Positions 25,007 to 33,530 of a stretch of DNA of 51,881 bases are shown one piece after another. The notes under the pieces were generated by a model. It did no database searches. It worked only from the letters and a program-made list of their open reading frames with translations, and was not told the DNA's origin. The position numbers and the translations under genes were made by a program. Position 1 is the first letter of the stretch; every line of letters starts with the position of its first letter. Origin of the DNA: an uncultured Prevotella sp. (lineage in GTDB: Bacteria > Bacteroidota > Bacteroidia > Bacteroidales > Bacteroidaceae); assembly GCA_905233825.1 (NCBI GenBank), contig CAJOFE010000020.1:1-51881 (forward strand). The letters run 5' to 3'.

Positions 25007-25348
25007 ATGGCCAAAGAGGGTTTCTGGAACCGTACGTTCCATCTCTATTACGATGGCTTCCGTAGCATGACGCTGGGGAAGACGCTCTGGGCCGTTATTC
25101 TGATCAAACTCTTCATCATTTTTGTGGTGCTGAAAATCTTCTTCTTCCCCAATTTCCTCAGTAGTCATGCAGGGAAGGGGGAGGAGGCCGACTTCGTTGC
25201 TACGGAGCTGTTGGACAGGGTAGCTGAGCCCCCTAAGCTAGGGGGATGGGGGGCTGAACAAAAGAAAAGAGACAATAATAACCATATTATTAACCGATGG
25301 GAAGATGAACATAGTTCAGACCCCCAACCCCCTAACTTAGGGGGCTAA
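25007..25348 (+). CDS. DUF4492 membrane protein, C-terminus extended by a repeat
   Basis: 113 residues. The N-terminal ~73 residues are DUF4492 (FWNRTFHLYYDGFRSMTLGK, then a membrane helix KLFIIFVVLKIFFFPNFL), a small protein found just upstream of cydAB in Bacteroidota and presumed to help the bd oxidase. The family normally ends soon after this. Here the last ~40 residues (from about AEPPKLGGWG) are encoded by a 120-bp inverted-repeat element that has inserted at or near the original stop; the new stop (TAA at 25346) is supplied by the element's right arm. The tail is therefore probably not part of the ancestral protein. Confidence 0.85.
   Translation: MAKEGFWNRTFHLYYDGFRSMTLGKTLWAVILIKLFIIFVVLKIFFFPNFLSSHAGKGEEADFVATELLDRVAEPPKLGGWGAEQKKRDNNNHIINRWEDEHSSDPQPPNLGG
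25227..25346. repeat. 120-bp MITE-like inverted-repeat element
   Basis: The terminal arms of 33 bp (25227-25259 and 25314-25346) are reverse complements at 30 of 33 positions and begin AGCCCCCTAAG. The 54-bp centre is A-rich. It disrupts the 3' end of DUF4492 and ends 14 bp before cydA, leaving the operon order intact. No target-site duplication is obvious. The G/C-block style matches pieces in dxs and near 35200. Confidence 0.8.
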
Positions 25349-25359
25349 AACTGTTCCTT

Positions 25360-26997
25360 ATGCAAAACATTCTGTTAAACATTGATGCCGGAACCATTGA
25401 CTGGTCGAGGGCGCAGTTTGCTCTCACGGCAATCTATCATTGGCTCTTCGTCCCATTGACGCTGGGTCTGGCCCTTATCATGGGAATCTGTGAAACGATC
25501 TATTACAAGAAACGCACGGACTTCTGGAAGGACACCTCCAAATTTTGGCAGCGCCTTTTTGGTATCAACTTTGCCATGGGCGTGGCTACGGGTATTATCC
25601 TGGAGTTTGAGTTTGGTACGAACTGGAGTAATTACTCTTGGCTCGTTGGCGACATCTTTGGTGCTCCGTTGGCCGTCGAGGGTATCGTGGCCTTCTTTAT
25701 GGAGTCAACGTTCGTGGCTGTGATGTTCTTTGGCTGGAAGAAGGTGAGCGCAGGCTTCCACCTGGCCTCCACCTGGCTGACGGGCATCGGCGCGACGCTC
25801 TCGGCCTGGTGGATTCTGGTGGCCAACGCGTGGATGCAGAACCCCGTTGGCTGTGAGTTCAATCCTGACACGATGCGCAATGAGATGACATCGTTTGCCG
25901 ACGTGGCTCTCTCGTCCTCGGCTGTCGATAAGTTCCTGCACACGGTCCTCTCTGCCTGGATCATCGGCGCTGTCTTTGTGGTGGCTGTCTCGTGCTGGTA
26001 TTTGCTGAAGAAACGCCACACAGAGCTGGCCGTGAAGAGCATCCGCATTGCTACCATTGTGGGCATCGTCGCTGCCGTATGCACAGCCTTTACAGGCCAT
26101 ATCTCTGGTCAGGACGTTGCCCGTACGCAACCCATGAAGATGGCTGCCATGGAAGCCCTGAACGATGGAGGTACTGAACAGCCGCTCACCCTTTTCGCGC
26201 TGCTGAATCCACTCAGCCAGCCCGACTACGCCAATGGAGAGGAGCCGCCATTGAAGATTGAGTTGCCCTGTTTCCTTTCAATCATGGTCTCTAATTCGGC
26301 TGACGGCTACGTGCCAGGCATCAACGACATTCTGAATGGCTATACACGACCTGATGGCACCCGTGAGCCCTCAGCCGACGAGAAGATTGCACGTGGCAAG
26401 CAGGCCATCGCTGCCTTACAAGCTTACCGTCAGGCCAAGGCTGAAGGCGCTTCTGATTCTATCCTCAATTCCCAATTATCCATTTTCAATGCCAACAAGG
26501 AGTATTTCGGCTATGGCTACGTCACTGACAAGAGCCAGCTGGTGCCTCCCATTGGGTTGAACTTCTGGGCTTTCCGTACGATGGTGGGCGTGGGCTGTCT
26601 GCTCATTCTCTTCTTCGGTTTGGTGGCCATGTTGGCCTTCAAGATTCCGTTCTTCTCAGTCTTTACACGACGTTTGCTTTCTGCCATCGGACTGATGGAC
26701 GAAGCCCATGCCGACGTGCACGGCGCCACCCGGATGCCACGCTGGCTTTATTGGGCAGCCATTATCATGGTACCCTTGTCCTACATCGCATCTGAAAGCG
26801 GATGGCTGGTAGCTGAGCTGGGACGTCAGCCTTGGACTATCCAGGACATGTTGCCCACGTGGGCTGCTGTCAGCGACCTTGGTGCAAGCTCTGTCGCCCT
26901 GACTTTCATCCTCTTCCTCATCCTCTTCACCACCATGCTAGCTGTGGAGATTAGTATCATGTTGAAACAAATCAAGAAAGGACCGGAGAATTCTTAA
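25360..26997 (+). CDS. cydA: Cytochrome bd ubiquinol oxidase subunit I
   Basis: 545 residues. Reduces O2 to water with quinol electrons, giving microaerobic respiration and O2 scavenging in an otherwise anaerobic cell. The N-terminal haem ligand His is in TAIYHWLFVPLT; conserved glutamates are in LAVEGIVAFFMEST; the GRQPW signature is near residue 487. The quinol-binding loop region (about 330-390) carries a segment encoding ILNSQLSIFN, whose DNA (26461-26490, CTCAATTCCCAATTATCC) looks like the simple repeat common in Prevotella spacers; the enzyme is slightly longer than usual. Follows DUF4492 by 11 bp and precedes cydB by 20 bp. Confidence 0.95.
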   Translation: MQNILLNIDAGTIDWSRAQFALTAIYHWLFVPLTLGLALIMGICETIYYKKRTDFWKDTSKFWQRLFGINFAMGVATGIILEFEFGTNWSNYSWLVGDIFGAPLAVEGIVAFFMESTFVAVMFFGWKKVSAGFHLASTWLTGIGATLSAWWILVANAWMQNPVGCEFNPDTMRNEMTSFADVALSSSAVDKFLHTVLSAWIIGAVFVVAVSCWYLLKKRHTELAVKSIRIATIVGIVAAVCTAFTGHISGQDVARTQPMKMAAMEALNDGGTEQPLTLFALLNPLSQPDYANGEEPPLKIELPCFLSIMVSNSADGYVPGINDILNGYTRPDGTREPSADEKIARGKQAIAALQAYRQAKAEGASDSILNSQLSIFNANKEYFGYGYVTDKSQLVPPIGLNFWAFRTMVGVGCLLILFFGLVAMLAFKIPFFSVFTRRLLSAIGLMDEAHADVHGATRMPRWLYWAAIIMVPLSYIASESGWLVAELGRQPWTIQDMLPTWAAVSDLGASSVALTFILFLILFTTMLAVEISIMLKQIKKGPENS

Positions 26998-27017
26998 ACC
27001 TCAAATCTCAATTCAAA

Positions 27018-28172
27018 ATGACATACGCATTCTTACAACACTACTGGTGGCTCATCGTTTCCCTGCTCGGTGCCATCCTTGTTTTCCTGATGTTCGTGCA
27101 GGGAGCCAACAGCATGGTACGCTCTTTGGGTTGGACAGCTGAAGGCCGTCGCTTGGTAGTGAACAGCACAGGCCGCAAATGGGAGTTCACTTTCACCACG
27201 CTCGTCACCTTTGGCGGAGCCTTCTTCGCCTCGTTCCCTCTGTTCTATAGTACCTCGTTCGGAGGTGCTTACTGGCTGTGGATGATTATCCTCTTCTCGT
27301 TCGTACTGCAAGCTGTCAGCTACGAGTTCCAGAACAAGTTAGGTAATATACTCGGCCCTAACATCTTCCAGTGGTTCCTCGTGCTCAATGGTATCCTCGG
27401 CCCGCTTCTGCTTGGTGGTGCTGTAGCCACATTCTTCGAGGGTTCCAACTTCGTAGTGGAGAAGAGCAACATCCTCGATGCCACTGCGCTGACGCCTGTC
27501 ATCAGCCACTGGGGAAATGCCTCTCATGGTCTTGATGCTCTGCTCAATCCCTGGGTGTTAGTACTCGGACTGGCCGTGATGTTCTTGGCCCGTACGTTGG
27601 GCACGCTCTATATTATTAATAATGTAGATGACGAAGACATCCGCTCGCGTGCCAGTGTGCGATTGGTGGGTTGTGCCGTACCCTTCCTTGTGCTTTTCGT
27701 GGCCTATCTGGTGCACCTGTTGCTGAAGGACGGCTATGCATACGATGCCTCTGGCGCCATCTTCATGGAGCCCAACAAATACTTGCATAACCTATTGGAG
27801 ATGTGGCCCCTCCTTATCCTGTTGCTTGTCGGCGTGGCTCTTGTGCTTTGGGGCATCGCTGTGGAAGTCTTCACTACCCGTTCACGCTTCACCAACAAGG
27901 GCATTTGGCCTGCAGGTATTGGCACCATTGTCACCGTGCTCGTGTTGTTGCTCATAGCTGGATGGAACAACACAGCCTATTATCCCTCGACCTACGACCT
28001 ACAGATGTCGCTCACCATCGAGAACTCGTGCAGTAGTGAATTCACCCTGCGTACCATGTTTTGGGTGTCGCTCGTCGTTCCCTTTGTTTTGGCGTACATC
28101 GTCTATTGCTGGCGCAAGATTGACAGTCGCAAACTGACCCAAGACGAGATAGCGCACGACGAGGCCTATTGA
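27018..28172 (+). CDS. cydB: Cytochrome bd ubiquinol oxidase subunit II
   Basis: 384 residues, the usual length. Eight or nine membrane helices; N-terminal YAFLQHYWWLIVSLLGAILV and the conserved WTAEGRRLVVNSTGRKWEFT region identify CydB. Forms the structural partner of CydA. Ends with a short cytoplasmic tail (HDEAY). Last gene of the operon; a strong palindromic hairpin follows 19 bp after the stop. Confidence 0.95.
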   Translation: MTYAFLQHYWWLIVSLLGAILVFLMFVQGANSMVRSLGWTAEGRRLVVNSTGRKWEFTFTTLVTFGGAFFASFPLFYSTSFGGAYWLWMIILFSFVLQAVSYEFQNKLGNILGPNIFQWFLVLNGILGPLLLGGAVATFFEGSNFVVEKSNILDATALTPVISHWGNASHGLDALLNPWVLVLGLAVMFLARTLGTLYIINNVDDEDIRSRASVRLVGCAVPFLVLFVAYLVHLLLKDGYAYDASGAIFMEPNKYLHNLLEMWPLLILLLVGVALVLWGIAVEVFTTRSRFTNKGIWPAGIGTIVTVLVLLLIAGWNNTAYYPSTYDLQMSLTIENSCSSEFTLRTMFWVSLVVPFVLAYIVYCWRKIDSRKLTQDEIAHDEAY

Positions 28173-28191
28173 TGCATGCTTCATATTAGTA

Positions 28192-28229
28192 TTTTGAACG
28201 CTCCAAAATCTTTTTTGGAGCGTTCAAAA
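28192..28229. terminator. 17-bp perfect-stem hairpin after cydB
   Basis: Arms 28192-28208 and 28213-28229 (TTTTGAACGCTCCAAAA and its exact complement) with a 4-nt loop; A/T runs flank both sides, so it may terminate in both directions. Shorter imperfect copies (GGAGGCTTCAAAAA at 28238, AGACGCAGCAAAAAA at 28259) follow at about 21-bp intervals. Confidence 0.75.
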
Positions 28230-28267
28230 AAGTTTTTGGAGGCTTCAAAAATGATTTTAGACGCAGC

Positions 28268-28304
28268 AAAAAAGACAGTCAGGAGAGCGGTTGCTTCCTG
28301 ACTG
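28268..28304 (-). terminator. Rho-independent terminator of the fasciclin/Sus operon
   Basis: Minus-strand stem CAGTCAGGA / TCCTGACTG (28296-28304 and 28276-28284) followed by TCTTTTTTGC. It lies 25 bp after the SusD stop at 28329 and closes the seven-gene operon. Confidence 0.85.
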
Positions 28305-28328
28305 CCTTTATGTTGATGGGTGCTGCGC

Positions 28329-30170
28329 TTACTTGAAAGGTAGGAACCAGTTCTTCTCGTCTGTGAGATCGACCACGGGATGCTTGTAGGCGAGCTTCTT
28401 GGCCAGCCATCGCGAACCGAAGTCGCTACCGTTGTAGGCTGCATGGTTCTTGTGGCGGGCTATACGGGTGAGGTCGCCGAAGCGGTTACCCTCGAAAGCG
28501 AGTTCAAGCGCCATCTCGTCGCAGATGATGTCCTCCATGGCGTTGATGGTGTCGGCCATAGTGAACTGTGTCGTATTGATTTCTGCCAGCTTCTTGCCAA
28601 TCTCTGTCTCGTACTGGTAGGGTGAGAAGCCTCCCTGAGTATAGTAGCAGCCACGCGAGTGGATACCCCAGTTGTCTTCAAAGATACTAACGTACTCAGG
28701 TGCGAGGAAGGGCACGGTGTTCTGGAGCATCTGCAAGGTTTCGGGACGGATGTAGCGGTGGGCATCGAGGTCGGTGCTGTCGCCGTGCTGCACGTAGGCT
28801 TCGAGGTCTTCGTTGATGCCGTCCTTTAGGATGGCGAAGGCTGCATCGGGATAGCCCATGCGGTTGATGGCCTCAGCCAGTCGTAGGTAGATGGTGGCCG
28901 TGCGGTAGATGGGCACGTTAGCCGATGTGAACTTGATCATGACAGAGAAGGCCGAGTCGTTCTTAGCCACTTGGCGCATGGCGATGAGTCGGCGCAGGTC
29001 ACCAAAGTCAGCCGTGCGTACCACGGTGGAGCCACCTCCGCCGGCTGTCGGCGTGTAATAGTACTCCTGTGCGTTGCTGAGTGCCACGTAGCTGGGCGAG
29101 GCATCAATCTGGCGCTCGACGAGGTAGCGCTCGTTGCTGGAGGCTGAGCCTCCAGTGGTGCTGTAGAAGTCATAGCCGAAGTAGCGTGGCAGTTCGGTGA
29201 CTTCTCCGCGTAGCTTGTTGGCAGCCATGGGGATGTAGGTCACGATGTCGTTGGTGCTAGTGACACTGAAGATGTTGCTCCAAGAGTAGCCGCTGACTTC
29301 ATAGGATATGCTGGCTGGCACTTTGTCGTCGAGTATTTGGCGCAGGTAGCTGTCGATGGTGATATAGGCCTGCGTCATGGGCAGTTCGTTCATCTGGAGG
29401 TACTTGAAATAGTAGCGTGCGGCGAGCTCGTATTGGTGGGTCTCGAGGTAAAGGTCGGCCAGCACGATGTCGATGGGTAGCATGGCGAGGGCTGATTGTA
29501 CGGTCTTTTCCTGCGGATTCTCAGAGTCGCTGCTGTTGAGCACACCGGCTGAGACGCTGCGGTAGTCGGGTACGGGAGTTCCACTGAAGCGCTGCAACTC
29601 GGGAGCCAGCGCGTCGCAAATGCCCTGTAGGTCCTTCATATCGTGCTGGCTGTTGGCATCGCCGATGTTCACCAGTGGATGGGTGAAGAAGGGCACGGTG
29701 CCGTAGGTCTTAGCCAACTGCATATAGGTCCAGGCGCGTACGGCCAGTGCCTCGGCATACTCAGGGATGGCTACCTGTCGGCTGCCAGTGCGCAGCGAGG
29801 TGTCGCGGTGGGCGATGTAGTAGTTGCAGTTGTTGATGATGCGATAATACACGTAGGCCGAGTCATACTTGTTGGCCGTCGTGGCTGAGAAGTTGGCCAG
29901 TTGGCGTAGGTCGGTCTCAGTGTATTGATTGGTAGATACGAGGTCGCCGCGCATCTCGCCCTGCATGACATACTGGTCGGCAGCCTGCTGCAATCCCTTC
30001 AGGATGCCCAGGGTGTAGAACATGGAGTCGGTCTTCTGGTCCAAGGCGGGATCGAAGATCTGTCGGTCGCTGTCGGTCTCGAACATGTCCTGACAGCTTG
30101 TCATTGCTGCGGCAAAACCGCAGCCTACCAGAAGAGCAGCGAGGTATTTCTTGATATTCTTGGTAATCAT
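28329..30170 (-). CDS. SusD/RagB-family lipoprotein (second pair)
   Basis: 613 residues from the ATG at 30170 (MITKNIKKYLAALL, the same style as the other SusD of this operon; an ATG at 30179 is also possible). Lipobox MTSC. SusD fold: TPR-like helices with NCNYYIAHRD, then EALAVRAWTYMQLAKTYGTV (the usual RA-Y--L---YG-VP signature), and a C-terminal end WFLPFK. Serves as the surface lid that captures ligand for its SusC channel. It follows SusC by 35 bp. The middle region carries a GGGGSTVVRT loop. Substrate unknown; no enzyme genes are linked. Confidence 0.92.
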   Translation of the reverse strand: MITKNIKKYLAALLVGCGFAAAMTSCQDMFETDSDRQIFDPALDQKTDSMFYTLGILKGLQQAADQYVMQGEMRGDLVSTNQYTETDLRQLANFSATTANKYDSAYVYYRIINNCNYYIAHRDTSLRTGSRQVAIPEYAEALAVRAWTYMQLAKTYGTVPFFTHPLVNIGDANSQHDMKDLQGICDALAPELQRFSGTPVPDYRSVSAGVLNSSDSENPQEKTVQSALAMLPIDIVLADLYLETHQYELAARYYFKYLQMNELPMTQAYITIDSYLRQILDDKVPASISYEVSGYSWSNIFSVTSTNDIVTYIPMAANKLRGEVTELPRYFGYDFYSTTGGSASSNERYLVERQIDASPSYVALSNAQEYYYTPTAGGGGSTVVRTADFGDLRRLIAMRQVAKNDSAFSVMIKFTSANVPIYRTATIYLRLAEAINRMGYPDAAFAILKDGINEDLEAYVQHGDSTDLDAHRYIRPETLQMLQNTVPFLAPEYVSIFEDNWGIHSRGCYYTQGGFSPYQYETEIGKKLAEINTTQFTMADTINAMEDIICDEMALELAFEGNRFGDLTRIARHKNHAAYNGSDFGSRWLAKKLAYKHPVVDLTDEKNWFLPFK

Positions 30171-30205
30171 AATTTTCAATTTTCAATTTTCAATGATCAA
30201 TTCGA

Positions 30206-33200
30206 TTACAGGTTGATTCTCAGTCCCATGGTGAAGGTACGTCCGAGGGCGATGTTACCGGCGTCGATGCCCTGATAGAGCACGGCGTTGGAAACGCTGG
30301 TTTCAGGATCGTTGCCTAAGTAGCGGGTTAGGGTGAAGAGGTTATTGGCCTCTGCCCAGATGGCGAGTCCCTGCAGCCAAGTCCATGTGCCAGGCACGGG
30401 TACCTTATAGGTAAGGTTCACAGTTTTCAGACGCAGGTAGCTGCCGTCTTCAATCCAGCGATCGCTGAAACGAGAATTACCCATAGGGTCTTCGTAGCTG
30501 ATGCGTGGAATGTCGGTCTGCTGTCCCTCTGAACGCCAGCGGTTGGTCATAGCTGTTGTTTGGTTGTAGAAGTTGAAACCTCCCTCGAGCAGTGAACGCT
30601 GATAGTTGTAGAGGTCGTTACCTAGTGAGTAGTTCAGTCCCACGTTGAGCGTCAGGTCCTTCCACGTAAGGGTGGCGAAAATGTTACCATAGATATCGGG
30701 ATTGGGATTGCCGATAATGGTCTTGTCGGCTTCGCTGATCTCGCCGTCGCCGTTGAGGTCGGTGAAGTGTACGTCACCTGCGCGGAAGTTTTGATGGGCT
30801 CCGGTGGCATCGGTCAGGTAGAGGTAGCCTCCTCGGCCTGCAGTAGCTGCCTCGGCATCGGTTGCAAAGACACCCTCGGTTTTATAGCCGTAGAACATGC
30901 CCACGGGCTGGCCTACAATGGTAGCCACGTTGTCGATGCCATAGAGCGACGAGGTGTATCCCTGTGCTGATAGCTGACCGCCTACATAGATGCGGCTGTC
31001 GTTAGGCAGAGTCTTCACCTTGTTCACATAGTGGCCAACGCTGGCGCCCACCTCAAGGTTCACGTTGCGGCCTACGATGGGCTTGGCGGTGAGGGTAAGC
31101 TCGAAACCTTGGTTGTCGAGTGAGCCACCGTTACTCCAGTAGTTGTTGATACCAGCCACGGGGTTCTCGAAGCTCTTCAGCGTGAGCAGGTTACTGGTGT
31201 GGTGATAGAAGTAGTCGAAATCAACGCCCAGACGGTTATTCAGCAGGTATGCCTTCATGCCCAGGTTCATCTTGCTGGTCTGCTCCCAGCTGATGGTCTC
31301 GTTGCCGATGTTATCGAGTACGGCAGCCGTCGATTTATAGAGGTACTTCGTTACGCCGAACGAGGTGCGTGCGGCATAATTGTTGATGTCATCGTTACCG
31401 CTGATGTCGTAGCCGGCCTTCAGCAACAGGTAGTTGATGCCCTTCATCTTGGGGAACCACTTTTCATTGGTGAGTGCCCAGCCTAACTGGACGCTGGGGA
31501 ACACTCCCCACTTCACTCCGCCAATCTTAATGCCATCGGCCTCGCTGCCGAAGCGGCTGCTGGTCTCCATAGCCAGCGATACTTGGGCGAAGTAGCGGTT
31601 GCGGTAGTTGTAGTCGGCATTGGCATACCATGTCATCGAGCGCCATGAATCGTCGGTACCGGTGGCATCGATAAAGTCCATTTCCTTGGTGATATTTGGC
31701 GTCTTGTCGTTACCGGCAGAGCTGTACTGACCCTCGGGCTCGTTGTCATCGAAGGCAAATGAGTTATAGCGCATACCAGCAAAGATGTTGAGCAAGTGGC
31801 CGTTCAGTTCCTTGTTCCACTCCAGACGGGTGTCGCTCTGTACGCTGGTTTCTTTCGAGAACATGGACATAGCCATGTTCTGCACGCGGCCGATACCTTC
31901 GATGAGGAAGGTAGGCATGCCTCCTAACGGACGATAGTAGCGCTGGGAGATGCGGTCGAGCGTGTAGCTAAAGGTCTCGGTGAGCGAGAGGTTCCTACTG
32001 AACTCGTAGCGCGGAGCGATGACGGTGTTGAAGTGGGTCATTTCCGTGCGGTTCTTGTTGATGGCACTACCATTGTGCAACAATGCCGTGGGGTTACCCA
32101 GCGTTAGGTCGGGGTCGAGAACGGTAAGATAGTCGTCGGCATCCGACAGGGTGCTAGAGAGCTGATGCGTTACATTATTATATGTGTAGGGGTTGAGGAA
32201 CGGCGACTTGATAAGTGCCAGGAAAGTGGGCGAGGACACCGTTCCCGAGGTGAGGCTCTGGGGGGCTCCGTTATCGAATACGTCGCGGTTGAGCTTCGTA
32301 TAAGACATGTCGAAGCGCGTGGTGAGCCGGTCGATGACATTGATATCGGTGTTGAAGCGCACGTTCAGACGGTTGAAGCCGTTCTCGCGGGCTGTGCTTT
32401 GGCCATCGGTATATCCGAGTGACAGGTTGTACATACCTACGTCGTCGCCACCCTGCACATTGATGTTGTAGTTCTGGTTCAGGGCCGTGTGATAGACCTC
32501 ATCCTTCCAGTCAGTATTGTTATGGAATTTGGTATAATAATACTTCGTGGGGTCGTCAATGAGGAACTTGAAAGTGTTCGGGTCGGTGTATTCGGAGATC
32601 TCGGGATAAGTACCGAGCATTTCGGAAGCATAAAGGCGATACTGCGAAGCATCCATCATGTCGGGAGTACGGGGCACAAGGGTCACACCCACACCGATGT
32701 TGGCATCGATACGGGTAGCCATGGAGTGGCCGCGCTTGGTGTCGATAATGATGACGCCGTTACCACCCTTGGCACCATAGAGGGCCGTAGCATTTTTCAG
32801 CACGGTGACCTTGTCGATGTCCTCGGGGTTGATGTTGAGCAGCAGATTATTGTAATCGCCATAGTGCAGCGAGGAACGCGTCTGTTGCATGTCCTGCACC
32901 ACGCCGTCGATAACGATGAGGGGCTGGGCGTTGGCAGTGAGCGAGTTGAGACCGCGCACGAACATGGCAGCGCCGTAGCCAGGGCCACCCGAGCGGGTAA
33001 TGCTGCGCACGTCGGCACCAATGAGGTTCTCAATGTCGGTCTCGATGGTCTGCGTGGTTGTGTTATTCACATTGGCCACTGCCTGGGCACCGATGGTGGT
33101 TGATTTGCCGTACATGGGACGGAACTTGTCGCTGAGCATCTCAATCTGTACGGTCGTGCCTTCTGCACCCAGACCTACATGCTGGTCGAGAAATTCGGGA

Positions 33201-33511
33201 GCGTGGACGTAGAGGGCCGTGGCAAAGGTAGGAACCTTGATGGTGAAATGTCCGTCTTCCTCAGTCATAGCCGTGTAACTGGCGTGACCCAAAGCCTGGA
33301 TCATTATACCGGCTAGCGGCTGCTTAGTCACGGCATCGACGCACAGTCCCTTCACTTCCATAGTGGGGTAGGTGGGTGTTTTCACCACAGGCCTTTTCGG
33401 AGCCTTGACTACTTCCTCGTCGTCAATCGCGTCATCATCCTGCGCATAGGCAGGCATGCCGATGCAGAGTGCGCAGAGGATGGAGAAACAAAGAATATAA
33501 TATCTTTTCAT
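30206..33511 (-). CDS. SusC/RagA-family TonB-dependent transporter (second pair)
   Basis: 1101 residues from the ATG at 33511 (MKRYYILCFSILCALCIGMPAYA signal peptide); an in-frame ATG at 33550 lies upstream of the signal sequence. After an acidic and Pro-rich segment (about 26-50) comes a carboxypeptidase-regulatory-like domain (VKGLCVDAVTKQPLAGI), the plug with AALYGAKGGNGVIIIDTKRG-like sequence (here TALYGAKGGNGV) and GPGYGAAMFVRGLNSL, then a 22-strand barrel ending in GRTFTMGLRINL. It imports ligand in a TonB-dependent manner together with SusD downstream. It starts 19 bp after the preceding FAS1 gene. Confidence 0.93.
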   Translation of the reverse strand: MKRYYILCFSILCALCIGMPAYAQDDDAIDDEEVVKAPKRPVVKTPTYPTMEVKGLCVDAVTKQPLAGIMIQALGHASYTAMTEEDGHFTIKVPTFATALYVHAPEFLDQHVGLGAEGTTVQIEMLSDKFRPMYGKSTTIGAQAVANVNNTTTQTIETDIENLIGADVRSITRSGGPGYGAAMFVRGLNSLTANAQPLIVIDGVVQDMQQTRSSLHYGDYNNLLLNINPEDIDKVTVLKNATALYGAKGGNGVIIIDTKRGHSMATRIDANIGVGVTLVPRTPDMMDASQYRLYASEMLGTYPEISEYTDPNTFKFLIDDPTKYYYTKFHNNTDWKDEVYHTALNQNYNINVQGGDDVGMYNLSLGYTDGQSTARENGFNRLNVRFNTDINVIDRLTTRFDMSYTKLNRDVFDNGAPQSLTSGTVSSPTFLALIKSPFLNPYTYNNVTHQLSSTLSDADDYLTVLDPDLTLGNPTALLHNGSAINKNRTEMTHFNTVIAPRYEFSRNLSLTETFSYTLDRISQRYYRPLGGMPTFLIEGIGRVQNMAMSMFSKETSVQSDTRLEWNKELNGHLLNIFAGMRYNSFAFDDNEPEGQYSSAGNDKTPNITKEMDFIDATGTDDSWRSMTWYANADYNYRNRYFAQVSLAMETSSRFGSEADGIKIGGVKWGVFPSVQLGWALTNEKWFPKMKGINYLLLKAGYDISGNDDINNYAARTSFGVTKYLYKSTAAVLDNIGNETISWEQTSKMNLGMKAYLLNNRLGVDFDYFYHHTSNLLTLKSFENPVAGINNYWSNGGSLDNQGFELTLTAKPIVGRNVNLEVGASVGHYVNKVKTLPNDSRIYVGGQLSAQGYTSSLYGIDNVATIVGQPVGMFYGYKTEGVFATDAEAATAGRGGYLYLTDATGAHQNFRAGDVHFTDLNGDGEISEADKTIIGNPNPDIYGNIFATLTWKDLTLNVGLNYSLGNDLYNYQRSLLEGGFNFYNQTTAMTNRWRSEGQQTDIPRISYEDPMGNSRFSDRWIEDGSYLRLKTVNLTYKVPVPGTWTWLQGLAIWAEANNLFTLTRYLGNDPETSVSNAVLYQGIDAGNIALGRTFTMGLRINL

Positions 33512-33530
33512 GTTCTTTCCGTTTTTGAGA

